Of a stretch of DNA of 11,189 nt, positions 1-6,973 are shown in pieces. The position numbers and the translations under genes were made by a program. The DNA is taken from the NCBI GenBank assembly GCA_030150135.1, contig JASLGO010000028.1, positions 1 to 11,189 on the forward strand. Reading direction: 5' to 3'. Every line of letters starts with the position of its first letter. Position 1 is the stretch's first letter. The notes beneath the pieces were generated by a model, which searched no databases, was not told the origin of the DNA, and saw only the letters and a list, made by a program, of their open reading frames with translations. This DNA is from Aquirhabdus sp. (GTDB lineage: Bacteria; Pseudomonadota; Gammaproteobacteria; Pseudomonadales; Moraxellaceae).

Positions 1-748
1 TAAACGTGTTGAATTAGAACAATTTAGTCGCCCACGTACTTCTGGTTTACGCGCGATTGAGCTGAAAGGCGAAAACACACTCATTGGTGTTGCGATTACC
101 GATGGTACTCAAGAGATTATGCTCTTTAGTAATGAAGGTAAGGTCGTTCGCTTCAAAGAAGACAAAGTACGTGTCATGGGTCGTACTGCGAAAGGTATCC
201 GCGGTATGCGCGTCAGCTTAGTGACTGATGTGGATGATGCTGATGATGACGTAATCGTCGATGATGCAGATGATAATTCAACTGATACGGGCTTTATCAG
301 TCGTGTCGTCTCGTTGGTGGTTGCACCTGAAAGTGGTGAGGTGTTGACTGCGTGTGCCAATGGTTATGGTAAGCGTACATCTGTTGATAGCTTCCCAACT
401 AAAGGTCGTGGTGGTAAGGGCATGATCGCGGTTAAAACGAGCGAGCGTAATGGTGAGCTAGTTGGCGCTGTTGCGGTGAATGACAGTAATGAGTTGCTGT
501 TGATTTCTGATGCAGGCACGATGGTTCGCACGCGCGTTTCTGAGATTCGCTCAGTTGGTCGTAATGCGCAAGGTGTGATGCTGATTCGTGTTGCGGAAGA
601 AGAAACTTTGGTTGGTGTCGTCTGCTTGGAAGGTGTGGAAGACGATGAAGTGATTGATGGCGTAGCATCGGAAATTGATGTGGATACTGCTGTTGAAGTC
701 GCACCAACAGAAGGTGAGGAAGCGGCTCAAGAGCCAGAAGCTGAGTAA
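1..748 (+). CDS. gyrA: DNA gyrase subunit A, C-terminal part (5' end outside window)
   Basis: This is the 3' part of gyrA, about 248 codons plus stop; the first complete codon is at position 2 and the TAA stop is at 746-748. Gyrase A cuts and rejoins DNA, and its C-terminal beta-pinwheel wraps DNA so that the A2B2 enzyme introduces negative supercoils. The visible part is only the pinwheel and the tail. Blade motifs that match the family include GRTAKGIRGMR, NGYGKRTSVDSFPTKGRGGKG, TSERNGELVGAV, ISDAGTMVRTRVSEI and VGRNAQGVMLIR. The breakage-reunion domain, catalytic Tyr and the GyrA-box lie upstream of the window. An Asp-rich stretch (227-286, 11 Asp in 20 codons) sits between two blades where E. 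coli GyrA has only a short loop. The protein ends in the usual acidic tail (EGEEAAQEPEAE), which in E. coli modulates wrapping. The neighbour downstream is unrelated, and a strong terminator follows. ParC is the main alternative, but these blade motifs and the acidic tail fit GyrA better. Confidence 0.96.
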   Translation, partial: KRVELEQFSRPRTSGLRAIELKGENTLIGVAITDGTQEIMLFSNEGKVVRFKEDKVRVMGRTAKGIRGMRVSLVTDVDDADDDVIVDDADDNSTDTGFISRVVSLVVAPESGEVLTACANGYGKRTSVDSFPTKGRGGKGMIAVKTSERNGELVGAVAVNDSNELLLISDAGTMVRTRVSEIRSVGRNAQGVMLIRVAEEETLVGVVCLEGVEDDEVIDGVASEIDVDTAVEVAPTEGEEAAQEPEAE

Positions 749-767
749 GTGATTGAGCTGTAAAATG

Positions 768-799
768 AAGCCCGCATTGATGCGGGCTTTGTTGTTTTT
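768..799 (+). terminator. Intrinsic terminator of gyrA
   Basis: A perfect 9-bp stem, AAGCCCGCA (768-776) and TGCGGGCTT (781-789), closes a TTGA loop and is followed by a T-rich tract ending in TTTTT at 799. It begins 20 nt after the gyrA stop codon, which is typical of rho-independent terminators. Confidence 0.92.
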
Positions 800-879
800 A
801 ACATTTCAATTATTCAAATTTCTATAAAAAACTAAAAAACGTCTTTATCGGAGTCTTATCGTTTAACTCAGTGATGGGA

Positions 880-960
880 GGATCAGCCTGCGGCTCGCCT
901 TACTTTTTTCTTGGAAAAAGTAAGCAAAACCGTGTCCGTCGCAAAACTCGCGCACAGGGA
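880..960. repeat. Probable dispersed-repeat remnant with a perfect palindrome
   Basis: The 374-bp stretch between the gyrA terminator and trpS contains no convincing gene. Within it, CTTACTTTTT (899-908) and AAAAAGTAAG (915-924) form a perfect 10-bp inverted repeat around a 6-nt centre, flanked by GC-richer sequence (886-898 and 931-962). The surrounding block reads in one frame (871-1077, GTG start, 68 codons) as a low-complexity, Lys/Arg-rich peptide containing SPYFFLGKSKQNRVRRK. Peptides of this kind are familiar spurious annotations over dispersed repeats in gamma- and betaproteobacteria; that is recollection, not a search. No Shine-Dalgarno precedes the reading frame and the codon use is unlike the neighbours, so I do not call it a gene. 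The palindrome could also act as a weak terminator on either strand. The rest of the gap (800-870 and about 1080-1173) is AT-rich and shows nothing I can name. Confidence 0.4.
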
Positions 961-1173
961 GGAGTTTTTAAAATTGATGTTTATCTAAGATTTCATGCAA
1001 TTAAATATTTCTCGTTCTGCTCAAACAGTTGCTCTGGACGGTTTAAAGGCAAAGCTGCTTTTGAGTTTTTTCTCTGAAATTTATCTTTAGCATCACTCCT
1101 TTGTCGCGTAACCGCCAACTTCCAGTTAAACTTACGTAATTCAAATTTTGATTGATTAAAGAATCCTATTGTT

Positions 1174-2184
1174 ATGGCTAAAACACGCGTACTTACTGGT
1201 ATTACAACGACTGGTACACCTCATTTAGGTAATTATGTGGGCGCGATTCGCCCAGCGATTCAGGCGAGTCTTGATCCGAATGTGCAGTCTTATTATTTCA
1301 TGGCGGATTTGCATGCGCTGATTAAAAGCCAAGATCCTGCACGGATTCAGCAATCACGCCTAGAGATTGCTGCGACGTGGCTTGCGCTCGGTTTAGACCC
1401 GACCAATGCAGTGTTTTATCGTCAGTCCGATGTACCTGAAACGACTGAACTGATGTGGTTGTTATCATGTGTCTGCGACAAAGGACGTATGAATCGTGCA
1501 CACGCTTATAAGGCAGCAGTTGCTGACAATCAAGCCGAAAATCTGGATGATGATAAAGGCGTGACGATGGGATTGTTCAGCTATCCAGTGCTGATGGCGG
1601 CGGATATGTTGTTGTTCAATGCGCATAAAGTCCCTGTCGGTCGTGATCAGATTCAGCATATTGAGATGGCGCGTGATATGGCGACGCGTTTTAATTATCT
1701 GTTTAAGGATGAATTTTTTACCATTCCTGAAGCGGTTGTGGATGAAACGACAGATGTGTTGGTTGGTTTAGATGGTCGTAAAATGTCTAAGAGTTATAAC
1801 AACACGATTCCATTGTTCTGCACTGAAAAAGAATTGCTGAAACTGATTCGTAAAATTACGACCAATTCTCTCGAACCTGGTGAGCCAAAAGATCCTGACA
1901 ATTGTTCGTTATTCCAGATTTATTCAGCGTTTGCTAAACCTGATGAAGTTGCGGCAATGCGGGTGAAATATCAAGAGGGTATTGGTTGGGGCGCGGCGAA
2001 AACCGAAGTGTTTGAGTATCTCAATCAAATCCTGTCTGCACCGCGTGCGCGTTATGTAGAACTTATGCAAGACCCTGCGGGGATTGAAAACGTCCTGCAA
2101 CAAGGTGCAGCACGTGCGCGTGATGAGGCATCGCCATTCATGGCTAGATTACGTAAAGCAGTAGGCTTGGGGCATTTTGCTTAA
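1174..2184 (+). CDS. trpS: Tryptophanyl-tRNA synthetase
   Basis: The 336-residue product charges tRNA-Trp with tryptophan using ATP in the cytoplasm. It is a class Ic synthetase of normal length for bacterial TrpS (about 330-350). The HIGH-type signature is PHLGN at residues 16-20, the KMSKS signature is intact at 203-207, and VPVGRDQ at 153-159 is part of the conserved active-site region. MADLHALI (43-50) and SYPVLMAADMLL (136-147) are further family blocks. The MNRAHAYKAAV segment (106-116) resembles Acinetobacter-type TrpS more than the E. coli form. ATG 1174 is the only reasonable start: an in-frame TGA lies at 1153-1155 and no ATG, GTG or TTG intervenes. No clear Shine-Dalgarno is visible, only an A-rich TTAAAGAA stretch. 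No promoter could be fixed with confidence. The gene stands alone between two terminators, so it is probably monocistronic; no leader peptide or T-box was seen. Confidence 0.98.
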   Translation: MAKTRVLTGITTTGTPHLGNYVGAIRPAIQASLDPNVQSYYFMADLHALIKSQDPARIQQSRLEIAATWLALGLDPTNAVFYRQSDVPETTELMWLLSCVCDKGRMNRAHAYKAAVADNQAENLDDDKGVTMGLFSYPVLMAADMLLFNAHKVPVGRDQIQHIEMARDMATRFNYLFKDEFFTIPEAVVDETTDVLVGLDGRKMSKSYNNTIPLFCTEKELLKLIRKITTNSLEPGEPKDPDNCSLFQIYSAFAKPDEVAAMRVKYQEGIGWGAAKTEVFEYLNQILSAPRARYVELMQDPAGIENVLQQGAARARDEASPFMARLRKAVGLGHFA

Positions 2185-2202
2185 GTTTTAATATTTAATC
2201 GA

Positions 2203-2234
2203 TGTCGAGGCGACCTAAGGTCGCCTACATTTTT
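2203..2234 (+). terminator. Intrinsic terminator of trpS
   Basis: AGGCGACC (2208-2215) pairs perfectly with GGTCGCCT (2219-2226) across a TAA loop. The stem can be extended by TGT (2203-2205) with ACA (2227-2229), leaving a 2-nt bulge. TTTTT follows at 2230-2234. It starts 19 nt after the trpS stop. Confidence 0.92.
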
Positions 2235-2267
2235 ATCGCATTAATTAGATAGCTATAAATCGTGGTC

Positions 2268-2286
2268 ATGTCTATTTGATAGACAT
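2268..2286. promoter_or_regulatory. Operator-like perfect palindrome upstream of mdtA
   Basis: ATGTCTAT (2268-2275) and ATAGACAT (2279-2286) form a perfect 8-bp inverted repeat around TTG. The short spacing is typical of a dimeric repressor or activator site and not of a transcript hairpin. It lies 175 bp upstream of the mdtA start and after the trpS terminator. No regulator gene is adjacent, so which protein might bind is unknown; a site for a TetR- or MarR-type or response-regulator protein is inference only. Confidence 0.4.
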
Positions 2287-2347
2287 TATTCATATTACAG
2301 AACACAATCATTTCTCCATATTCCCTGCTGTTTTTATTGTCATGATA

Positions 2348-2376
2348 TTGACGATATCTTTAAGATAAAATTGAAT
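2348..2376 (+). promoter_or_regulatory. Candidate sigma-70 promoter for mdtABC
   Basis: TTGACG at 2348-2353 matches the -35 consensus in 5 of 6 positions. It is followed after 17 bp by TTGAAT at 2371-2376, which matches the -10 consensus in 4 of 6. The spacer contains a 13-bp palindrome, TATCTT-T-AAGATA (2355-2367), a common position for a repressor operator. A weaker alternative is TTGAAT at 2371-2376 as the -35 with TAAGAC at 2394-2399. The region is very AT-rich, so chance matches are likely. Confidence 0.3.
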
Positions 2377-2388
2377 AAAGTTTGTGAT

Positions 2389-2425
2389 CTTCATAAGACT
2401 AAAAATATTGATTAGTCTTATGAAG
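2389..2425. promoter_or_regulatory. Long perfect inverted repeat just upstream of mdtA
   Basis: CTTCATAAGACTAA (2389-2402) and TTAGTCTTATGAAG (2412-2425) are a perfect 14-bp inverted repeat with a 9-nt centre, ending 35 bp before the mdtA ATG and followed by TTTTATTT. It could be an operator for a dimeric regulator, or, if transcription starts near 2383, a hairpin in the 5' leader of the mdtABC mRNA acting as an attenuator or stability element. The stem is AT-rich, so it would be a weak terminator. Confidence 0.5.
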
Positions 2426-2460
2426 TTTTATTTCCAATACTGTTTTATATTGAGTTTGCT

Positions 2461-3753
2461 ATGTCTCTCGAGCCACTGGGTACACCATCAGAATCTCATT
2501 CGCATAACGCGCAGCCGCCACATTCGCGTTGGAAACGTGTGCTGAAATGGTTATTACTGATTTCAGTTGTCGTTGTGACGATCATGCTGACTTGGCGTCA
2601 TTTTCATCCTGCGACTGAGGCTGGTCAGGGTAAGGGTAAAGGTAAGCGTGGTGGTTTTGGTGGCCCAAATCAAGTAATGCCTGTACAGGCCACAACACTG
2701 GTTTCTGGCGACTTGCATATTTTCATTGATGCACTTGGAAGTGTTGTGCCGAGAAGTTCGGTGACTGTGCATCCTCGCGTGGATGGCGAATTGATTTCGG
2801 TTAATTTTACCGAAGGTCAAGTCGTGAAAAAGGGCGATTTGCTGATGCAAATTGATCCACGTCCTTATCAGGTTGTGCTCACTCAAGCCCAAGGTCAATT
2901 GGCAAAAGACAGTGCAGCACTTGCCAGCGCACAACAGGATTTAGTTCGTTATCAATCCCTCATAAAAACGGGTTCTGTGTCACAGCAACAACTCGATCAA
3001 CAAATTGCTTTGGTGAATCAATATAAAGGCGTTTTAAAGTCTGATCAGGGGCAAGTTGATGCGGCAAATTTGAATTTAAGTTATTGTCGTGTGACTGCGC
3101 CTGTTGGCGGTAAGTTAGGTTTACGTCAAGTAGATCCGGGAAATATCGTTCATGCATCCGATGCCAATGGTGTGGTGGTGATCAACCAATTTGAGCCGAT
3201 TGATGTGACTTATGCGATTCCAGAAGATCAAGTACAAAGCGTGCTGAAGCAGGTCAATGCAGGCAATGTCCTGCAAGTGACTGCATTTGATCGGGCGCAA
3301 AAGAATGTTTTAGATACAGGTAAGCTCAAAAGTTTAGATAATCAAATTGATGCGACGACGGGGACGTTAAAGTTTAAAGCGGAGTTTGCTAATCAAGCCA
3401 ATAATCTTTTCCCAAATCAGTTTGTGAATGTCCGCATGTTGGTTGAGACACAGCATGATGTGACGTTATTGCCATCCGCTGCGATTCAACGCGGCGCGAA
3501 AGGAACCTATGTCTATGTGGTCAATGCCGATAGTACAGTGACGGCACGTACGGTGACGCTTGGTGCGGTCGATGGTGATAATACAGCGGTTTTAAATGGT
3601 GTGAGTGCTGGCGAGCGTGTGGTTTTTGATGGTGCAGACAAGCTCAAAGATGGTGGAAAAGTAAAGGTCATCGACCCGAAAGTAGCTGCTGCTTTAGCAG
3701 AACCATCATCAGGCGCCCATCAAGGTCATCGCCGTCATAGAACAGCATCGTAA
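2461..3753 (+). CDS. mdtA: RND efflux periplasmic adaptor (membrane fusion protein), MdtA family
   Basis: The 430-residue protein links an inner-membrane RND pump to an outer-membrane channel. A basic N-terminus (SRWKRVLKW) precedes one membrane segment at about residues 27-45, with no lipobox Cys, so it is anchored by an uncleaved helix. A Gly/Lys linker follows (56-68). Next come a first lipoyl half at about 102-136 (VTVHPRVDGELISV, then EGQVVKKGDLLMQIDP), an alpha-helical hairpin rich in Gln and Ala at about 140-206, a second lipoyl half at about 207-235 (SYCRVTAPVGGKLGLR), a beta-barrel with the family signature LFPNQFVNVRM (316-326), and a membrane-proximal domain to about 405. The C-terminus is His/Arg-rich. 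E. coli MdtA is slightly shorter (about 415). ATG 2461 is the first in-frame ATG after a TAG at 2413-2415; the Shine-Dalgarno is poor (TGAG at 2451-2454). It is the first gene of a three-gene operon whose other members are paired RND pumps, which is diagnostic of MdtABC. Confidence 0.95.
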   Translation: MSLEPLGTPSESHSHNAQPPHSRWKRVLKWLLLISVVVVTIMLTWRHFHPATEAGQGKGKGKRGGFGGPNQVMPVQATTLVSGDLHIFIDALGSVVPRSSVTVHPRVDGELISVNFTEGQVVKKGDLLMQIDPRPYQVVLTQAQGQLAKDSAALASAQQDLVRYQSLIKTGSVSQQQLDQQIALVNQYKGVLKSDQGQVDAANLNLSYCRVTAPVGGKLGLRQVDPGNIVHASDANGVVVINQFEPIDVTYAIPEDQVQSVLKQVNAGNVLQVTAFDRAQKNVLDTGKLKSLDNQIDATTGTLKFKAEFANQANNLFPNQFVNVRMLVETQHDVTLLPSAAIQRGAKGTYVYVVNADSTVTARTVTLGAVDGDNTAVLNGVSAGERVVFDGADKLKDGGKVKVIDPKVAAALAEPSSGAHQGHRRHRTAS

Positions 3754-3756
3754 GGA
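3752..3756 (+). promoter_or_regulatory. Ribosome binding site of mdtB, overlapping the mdtA stop
   Basis: AAGGA at 3752-3756 shares bases with the mdtA TAA stop (3751-3753) and lies 10 nt before the mdtB ATG (3767), slightly long spacing. A second ATG at 3756 lies directly against the AAGG, too close to use it, and would encode only four codons before a TGA at 3768-3770. Confidence 0.6.
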
Positions 3757-3766
3757 TGAATCCACG

Positions 3767-6700
3767 ATGAATCCTTCACGTATTTTTATCCTGCGCCCTG
3801 TCGCAACGTCGCTGCTGATGGTTGCGATTTTGCTGGCAGGATTTATGGCGTATCGTCTGTTGCCTGTTTCTGCATTGCCAGAAGTGGATTATCCGACGAT
3901 TCAAGTGGTGACGTTGTATCCGGGTGCGAGCCCAGATGTGATTACCTCATCGATTACTGCGCCACTAGAACGTCAATTTGGGCAGATGCCAGGCTTGAAT
4001 CAGATGTCATCAACGAGCTCTGGCGGTGCGTCAGTGATCACGTTGCAATTTGATTTGTCGCTGAGTTTAGATATTGCGGAACAAGAGGTTCAGGCAGCGA
4101 TCAACGCAGGTGGTAATTTACTACCGACTGATTTGCCAATGCCGCCGATTTATAACAAGGTTAATCCTGCAGATACACCGATTCTAACCATTGCAGTGAC
4201 ATCAAAAACGATGTCTTTGCCTCAGGTTGAGGACTTAGTCGATACGCGACTGGCGCAAAAAATTTCGCAAATCTCTGGCGTTGGATTAGTCAGTCTGTCG
4301 GGTGGTCAACGTCCCGCAGTTCGTATTCAGGCGAATCCAACCGCGCTGGCTTCTTATGGATTAAATATTGATGATGTCCGTACAGCGATTAGCAATGCCA
4401 ATACTAATCAGGCCAAAGGTAGTTTTGATGGTCCGATGCGTGCTTCAACGATTGATGCTAATGATCAATTAAAAACTGCTGATGAATATAAAAATCTAGT
4501 GCTTGCTTATCGCAATGGTGCTCCGATTCGTTTATCAGATGTGGCTGATATGGTGGATGGTGCGGAAAACACCAAACTTGCGGCATGGGCAAATAAGACT
4601 CCTGCGATTATTCTCAATATTCAACGTCAACCGGGCGCGAATGTGATTGATGTGGTTGATCGCATTAAGACCCTGTTGCCGCAGCTTCAGCAGGGTTTAC
4701 CACAGGCAGTCAATGTACAGGTATTGACTGATCGCACCACAACGATTCGTGCATCTGTGAGTGATGTACAGTTTGAGTTGATGTTGGCTGTGATCTTGGT
4801 GGTGATGGTCATTTTCCTATTTTTAAGGAATTTACCCGCAACCATTATTCCGAGTATCGCTGTGCCATTATCACTGATTGGTACGTTTGGCGTGATGTAT
4901 CTGGCTGGATTTTCCATTAATAATCTCACGCTGATGGCACTCACGATTGCGACAGGCTTTGTCGTCGATGATGCGATTGTAATGATTGAAAATATTAGTC
5001 GGTATATTGAGGAAGGAGATACACCCTTGCAGGCTGCGCTCAAAGGCTCAGCACAGATTGGTTTTACGATTATTTCTTTGACCATTTCCCTGATTGCAGT
5101 GTTGATTCCATTGTTGTTTATGGGTGATGTGGTTGGTCGATTATTCCGTGAGTTTGCGATTACGCTGGCGGTTTCTATTTTGATTTCTGCGGTGGTTTCT
5201 CTGACTTTGACACCGATGATGTGCGCCAAGTTGTTGAAGCATGTGCCTGAAGCAGAGCAAGGACGTTTTTATCATGCGAGTGGTCAGTTTTTTGATCGAG
5301 TGATTGCACGATACGGAAAAATGCTGAGTTGGGTTTTAGATCGTCAAGGGCTGACGCTGATTGTGGCGGTGTCAACGTTGGTATTGACCGCCGCATTGTA
5401 TATTTTTATCCCTAAAGGTTTCTTCCCGATTCAAGATACAGGCGTGATTCAAGGGATTTCAGATGCAACGCAGTCGATTTCCTTTGAGGGAATGGCTGAG
5501 CGTCAGCAGGCATTGGCTGATGTGATTCTAAAAGATCCAGATGTCGAAAGTCTGACTTCGTTTATCGGTGTGGATGGTACAAATACCTCACTGAATAGTG
5601 GGCGAATGTTGATCAACCTCAAGCCGCATGGTCAGCGTGCTTCTGCATCAGATGTGATCAGGCGGTTACAACCTGAGCTGGCAAATGTGGCTGGTATTAC
5701 ATTATTCATGCAGCCTGTGCAGGATTTGACGATTGAAGATCGCGTAAGTCGCACGCAATATCAATTCACGATGCAAGATGCAGATCCTGCTGAACTTGCA
5801 GCATGGGTGCCTAAAGTTGTTGATCGTTTGAGCAAAATTCCTGAACTGACTGATGTTGCTAGTGATATGCAAAATCAAGGTTTGCAGGCTTATATTGATA
5901 TTGATCGTGATGCGGCTGGCCGTTTGGGAATTACGCCTGCAACGATTGATAGTGCGTTGTATAGTGCTTATGGACAACGCTTAGTGTCGACGATTTTTAC
6001 CCAGTCGAACCAGTATCGCGTCGTTCTGGAAGTAAAGCCTGAATTTCAAAAAGGTCCAATTTCACTCAATGATCTCTATGTCACAGCCAATACCACGACA
6101 ACATCCACGCAGTCGTCGAGCTCAGGTGCATCGGGAACGGCAAATACCACAACGAGCGTGACAAGCCGGCAGGTGCCGTTATCAACCGTTGCGCATGTTG
6201 TGCAGAAGCCAAGCTCATTGGTGATCAATCATTTGGGACAATTTCCTGCGAATACCATTTCATTCAATCTTGCTCCGGGTGCATCGCTGGGTGATGCGGT
6301 GAAAGCGATCGAAGCGGCACAAAAAGAAATCGCAGTACCTGTGACGATTCAGACACAGTTCCAAGGTTCTGCACTTGCGTTCCGCGCTGCGCTAGCAAAT
6401 GAATTGTGGTTGATCCTTGCCGCCATTGTGACGATGTACATTGTCTTGGGTGTGTTGTATGAAAGTTATATTCATCCTGTGACGATTCTATCGACACTGC
6501 CTTCTGCTGGGATCGGTGCGTTACTCGCCTTACTGGTTGGCGGTGCCGATCTGAGTGTGATTGCGATTATTGGGATTGTCTTGCTGATCGGGATCGTGAA
6601 GAAAAACGCGATTATGATGATTGACTTCGCGGTTGAAGCAGAACGAACGGAAGGCAAGACCCCGCGTGAGGCGATTTATCAGGCGTGCTTATTGCGTTTC

Positions 6701-6973
6701 CGTCCAATTCTCATGACAACCATGGCTGCGTTATTGGGTGCTTTGCCTTTGATGGTAGGCACAGGTGTTGGTTCTGAACTGCGTCATCCTCTTGGGATAA
6801 CCATGGTCGGTGGGCTGCTTGTGAGTCAGGTTTTGACTTTATTCACCACCCCTGTGATTTATCTGGCGTTTGATCGTGCGCGTTTGCGCGTCGAAAATTG
6901 GCGTAAAAACAGACGCAATCGTTTTGCCCAAAATCATACTGTCGATGGTCACTCAGGCAGTCAACAGTCATGA
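3767..6973 (+). CDS. mdtB: RND multidrug efflux transporter subunit MdtB
   Basis: This 1068-residue inner-membrane HAE1-type RND pump subunit is expected to form a heteromultimer with MdtC (MdtB2C in E. coli) and export bile salts, novobiocin and similar compounds using the proton gradient. TM1 is at about residues 9-29, followed by the conserved LPEVDYPTIQV (37-47) and the first periplasmic porter/docking loop. TM2 is at about 337-354, TM3 at 358-380 and TM4 at 387-408 with the proton-relay pair D401/D402 (FVVDDAIVMIEN). After TM5-TM6 and TM7 (ending FIPKGFFPIQDTG) comes the second periplasmic loop, then TM8-TM12. TM10 carries the essential Lys in GIVKKNAIMMIDF (K945/K946). All charged relay residues are therefore present. 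It is longer than E. coli MdtB (1040), mainly through a Ser/Thr-rich insertion at about 773-800 in the second periplasmic loop and a basic C-terminal tail. It starts 13 nt after mdtA and overlaps mdtC by 4 nt. Assignment as MdtB instead of MdtC rests on gene order. Confidence 0.95.
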   Translation: MNPSRIFILRPVATSLLMVAILLAGFMAYRLLPVSALPEVDYPTIQVVTLYPGASPDVITSSITAPLERQFGQMPGLNQMSSTSSGGASVITLQFDLSLSLDIAEQEVQAAINAGGNLLPTDLPMPPIYNKVNPADTPILTIAVTSKTMSLPQVEDLVDTRLAQKISQISGVGLVSLSGGQRPAVRIQANPTALASYGLNIDDVRTAISNANTNQAKGSFDGPMRASTIDANDQLKTADEYKNLVLAYRNGAPIRLSDVADMVDGAENTKLAAWANKTPAIILNIQRQPGANVIDVVDRIKTLLPQLQQGLPQAVNVQVLTDRTTTIRASVSDVQFELMLAVILVVMVIFLFLRNLPATIIPSIAVPLSLIGTFGVMYLAGFSINNLTLMALTIATGFVVDDAIVMIENISRYIEEGDTPLQAALKGSAQIGFTIISLTISLIAVLIPLLFMGDVVGRLFREFAITLAVSILISAVVSLTLTPMMCAKLLKHVPEAEQGRFYHASGQFFDRVIARYGKMLSWVLDRQGLTLIVAVSTLVLTAALYIFIPKGFFPIQDTGVIQGISDATQSISFEGMAERQQALADVILKDPDVESLTSFIGVDGTNTSLNSGRMLINLKPHGQRASASDVIRRLQPELANVAGITLFMQPVQDLTIEDRVSRTQYQFTMQDADPAELAAWVPKVVDRLSKIPELTDVASDMQNQGLQAYIDIDRDAAGRLGITPATIDSALYSAYGQRLVSTIFTQSNQYRVVLEVKPEFQKGPISLNDLYVTANTTTTSTQSSSSGASGTANTTTSVTSRQVPLSTVAHVVQKPSSLVINHLGQFPANTISFNLAPGASLGDAVKAIEAAQKEIAVPVTIQTQFQGSALAFRAALANELWLILAAIVTMYIVLGVLYESYIHPVTILSTLPSAGIGALLALLVGGADLSVIAIIGIVLLIGIVKKNAIMMIDFAVEAERTEGKTPREAIYQACLLRFRPILMTTMAALLGALPLMVGTGVGSELRHPLGITMVGGLLVSQVLTLFTTPVIYLAFDRARLRVENWRKNRRNRFAQNHTVDGHSGSQQS

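Noticed and set aside
871..1077. 68-codon open frame between gyrA and trpS as a real gene
   Set aside because: It has no Shine-Dalgarno, spans a perfect palindrome, and has codon use unlike its neighbours; it is better explained by a repeat remnant.
2235..2460. A small regulatory gene for the pump between trpS and mdtA
   Set aside because: The stretch is AT-rich with no open frame of useful length on either strand; only inverted repeats were found.
4687..5229. Antisense open frame of 180 codons opposite mdtB
   Set aside because: It lies wholly within the strongly supported mdtB, has low-complexity Ile/Thr-rich composition expected from reading hydrophobic codons backwards, and resembles no family.
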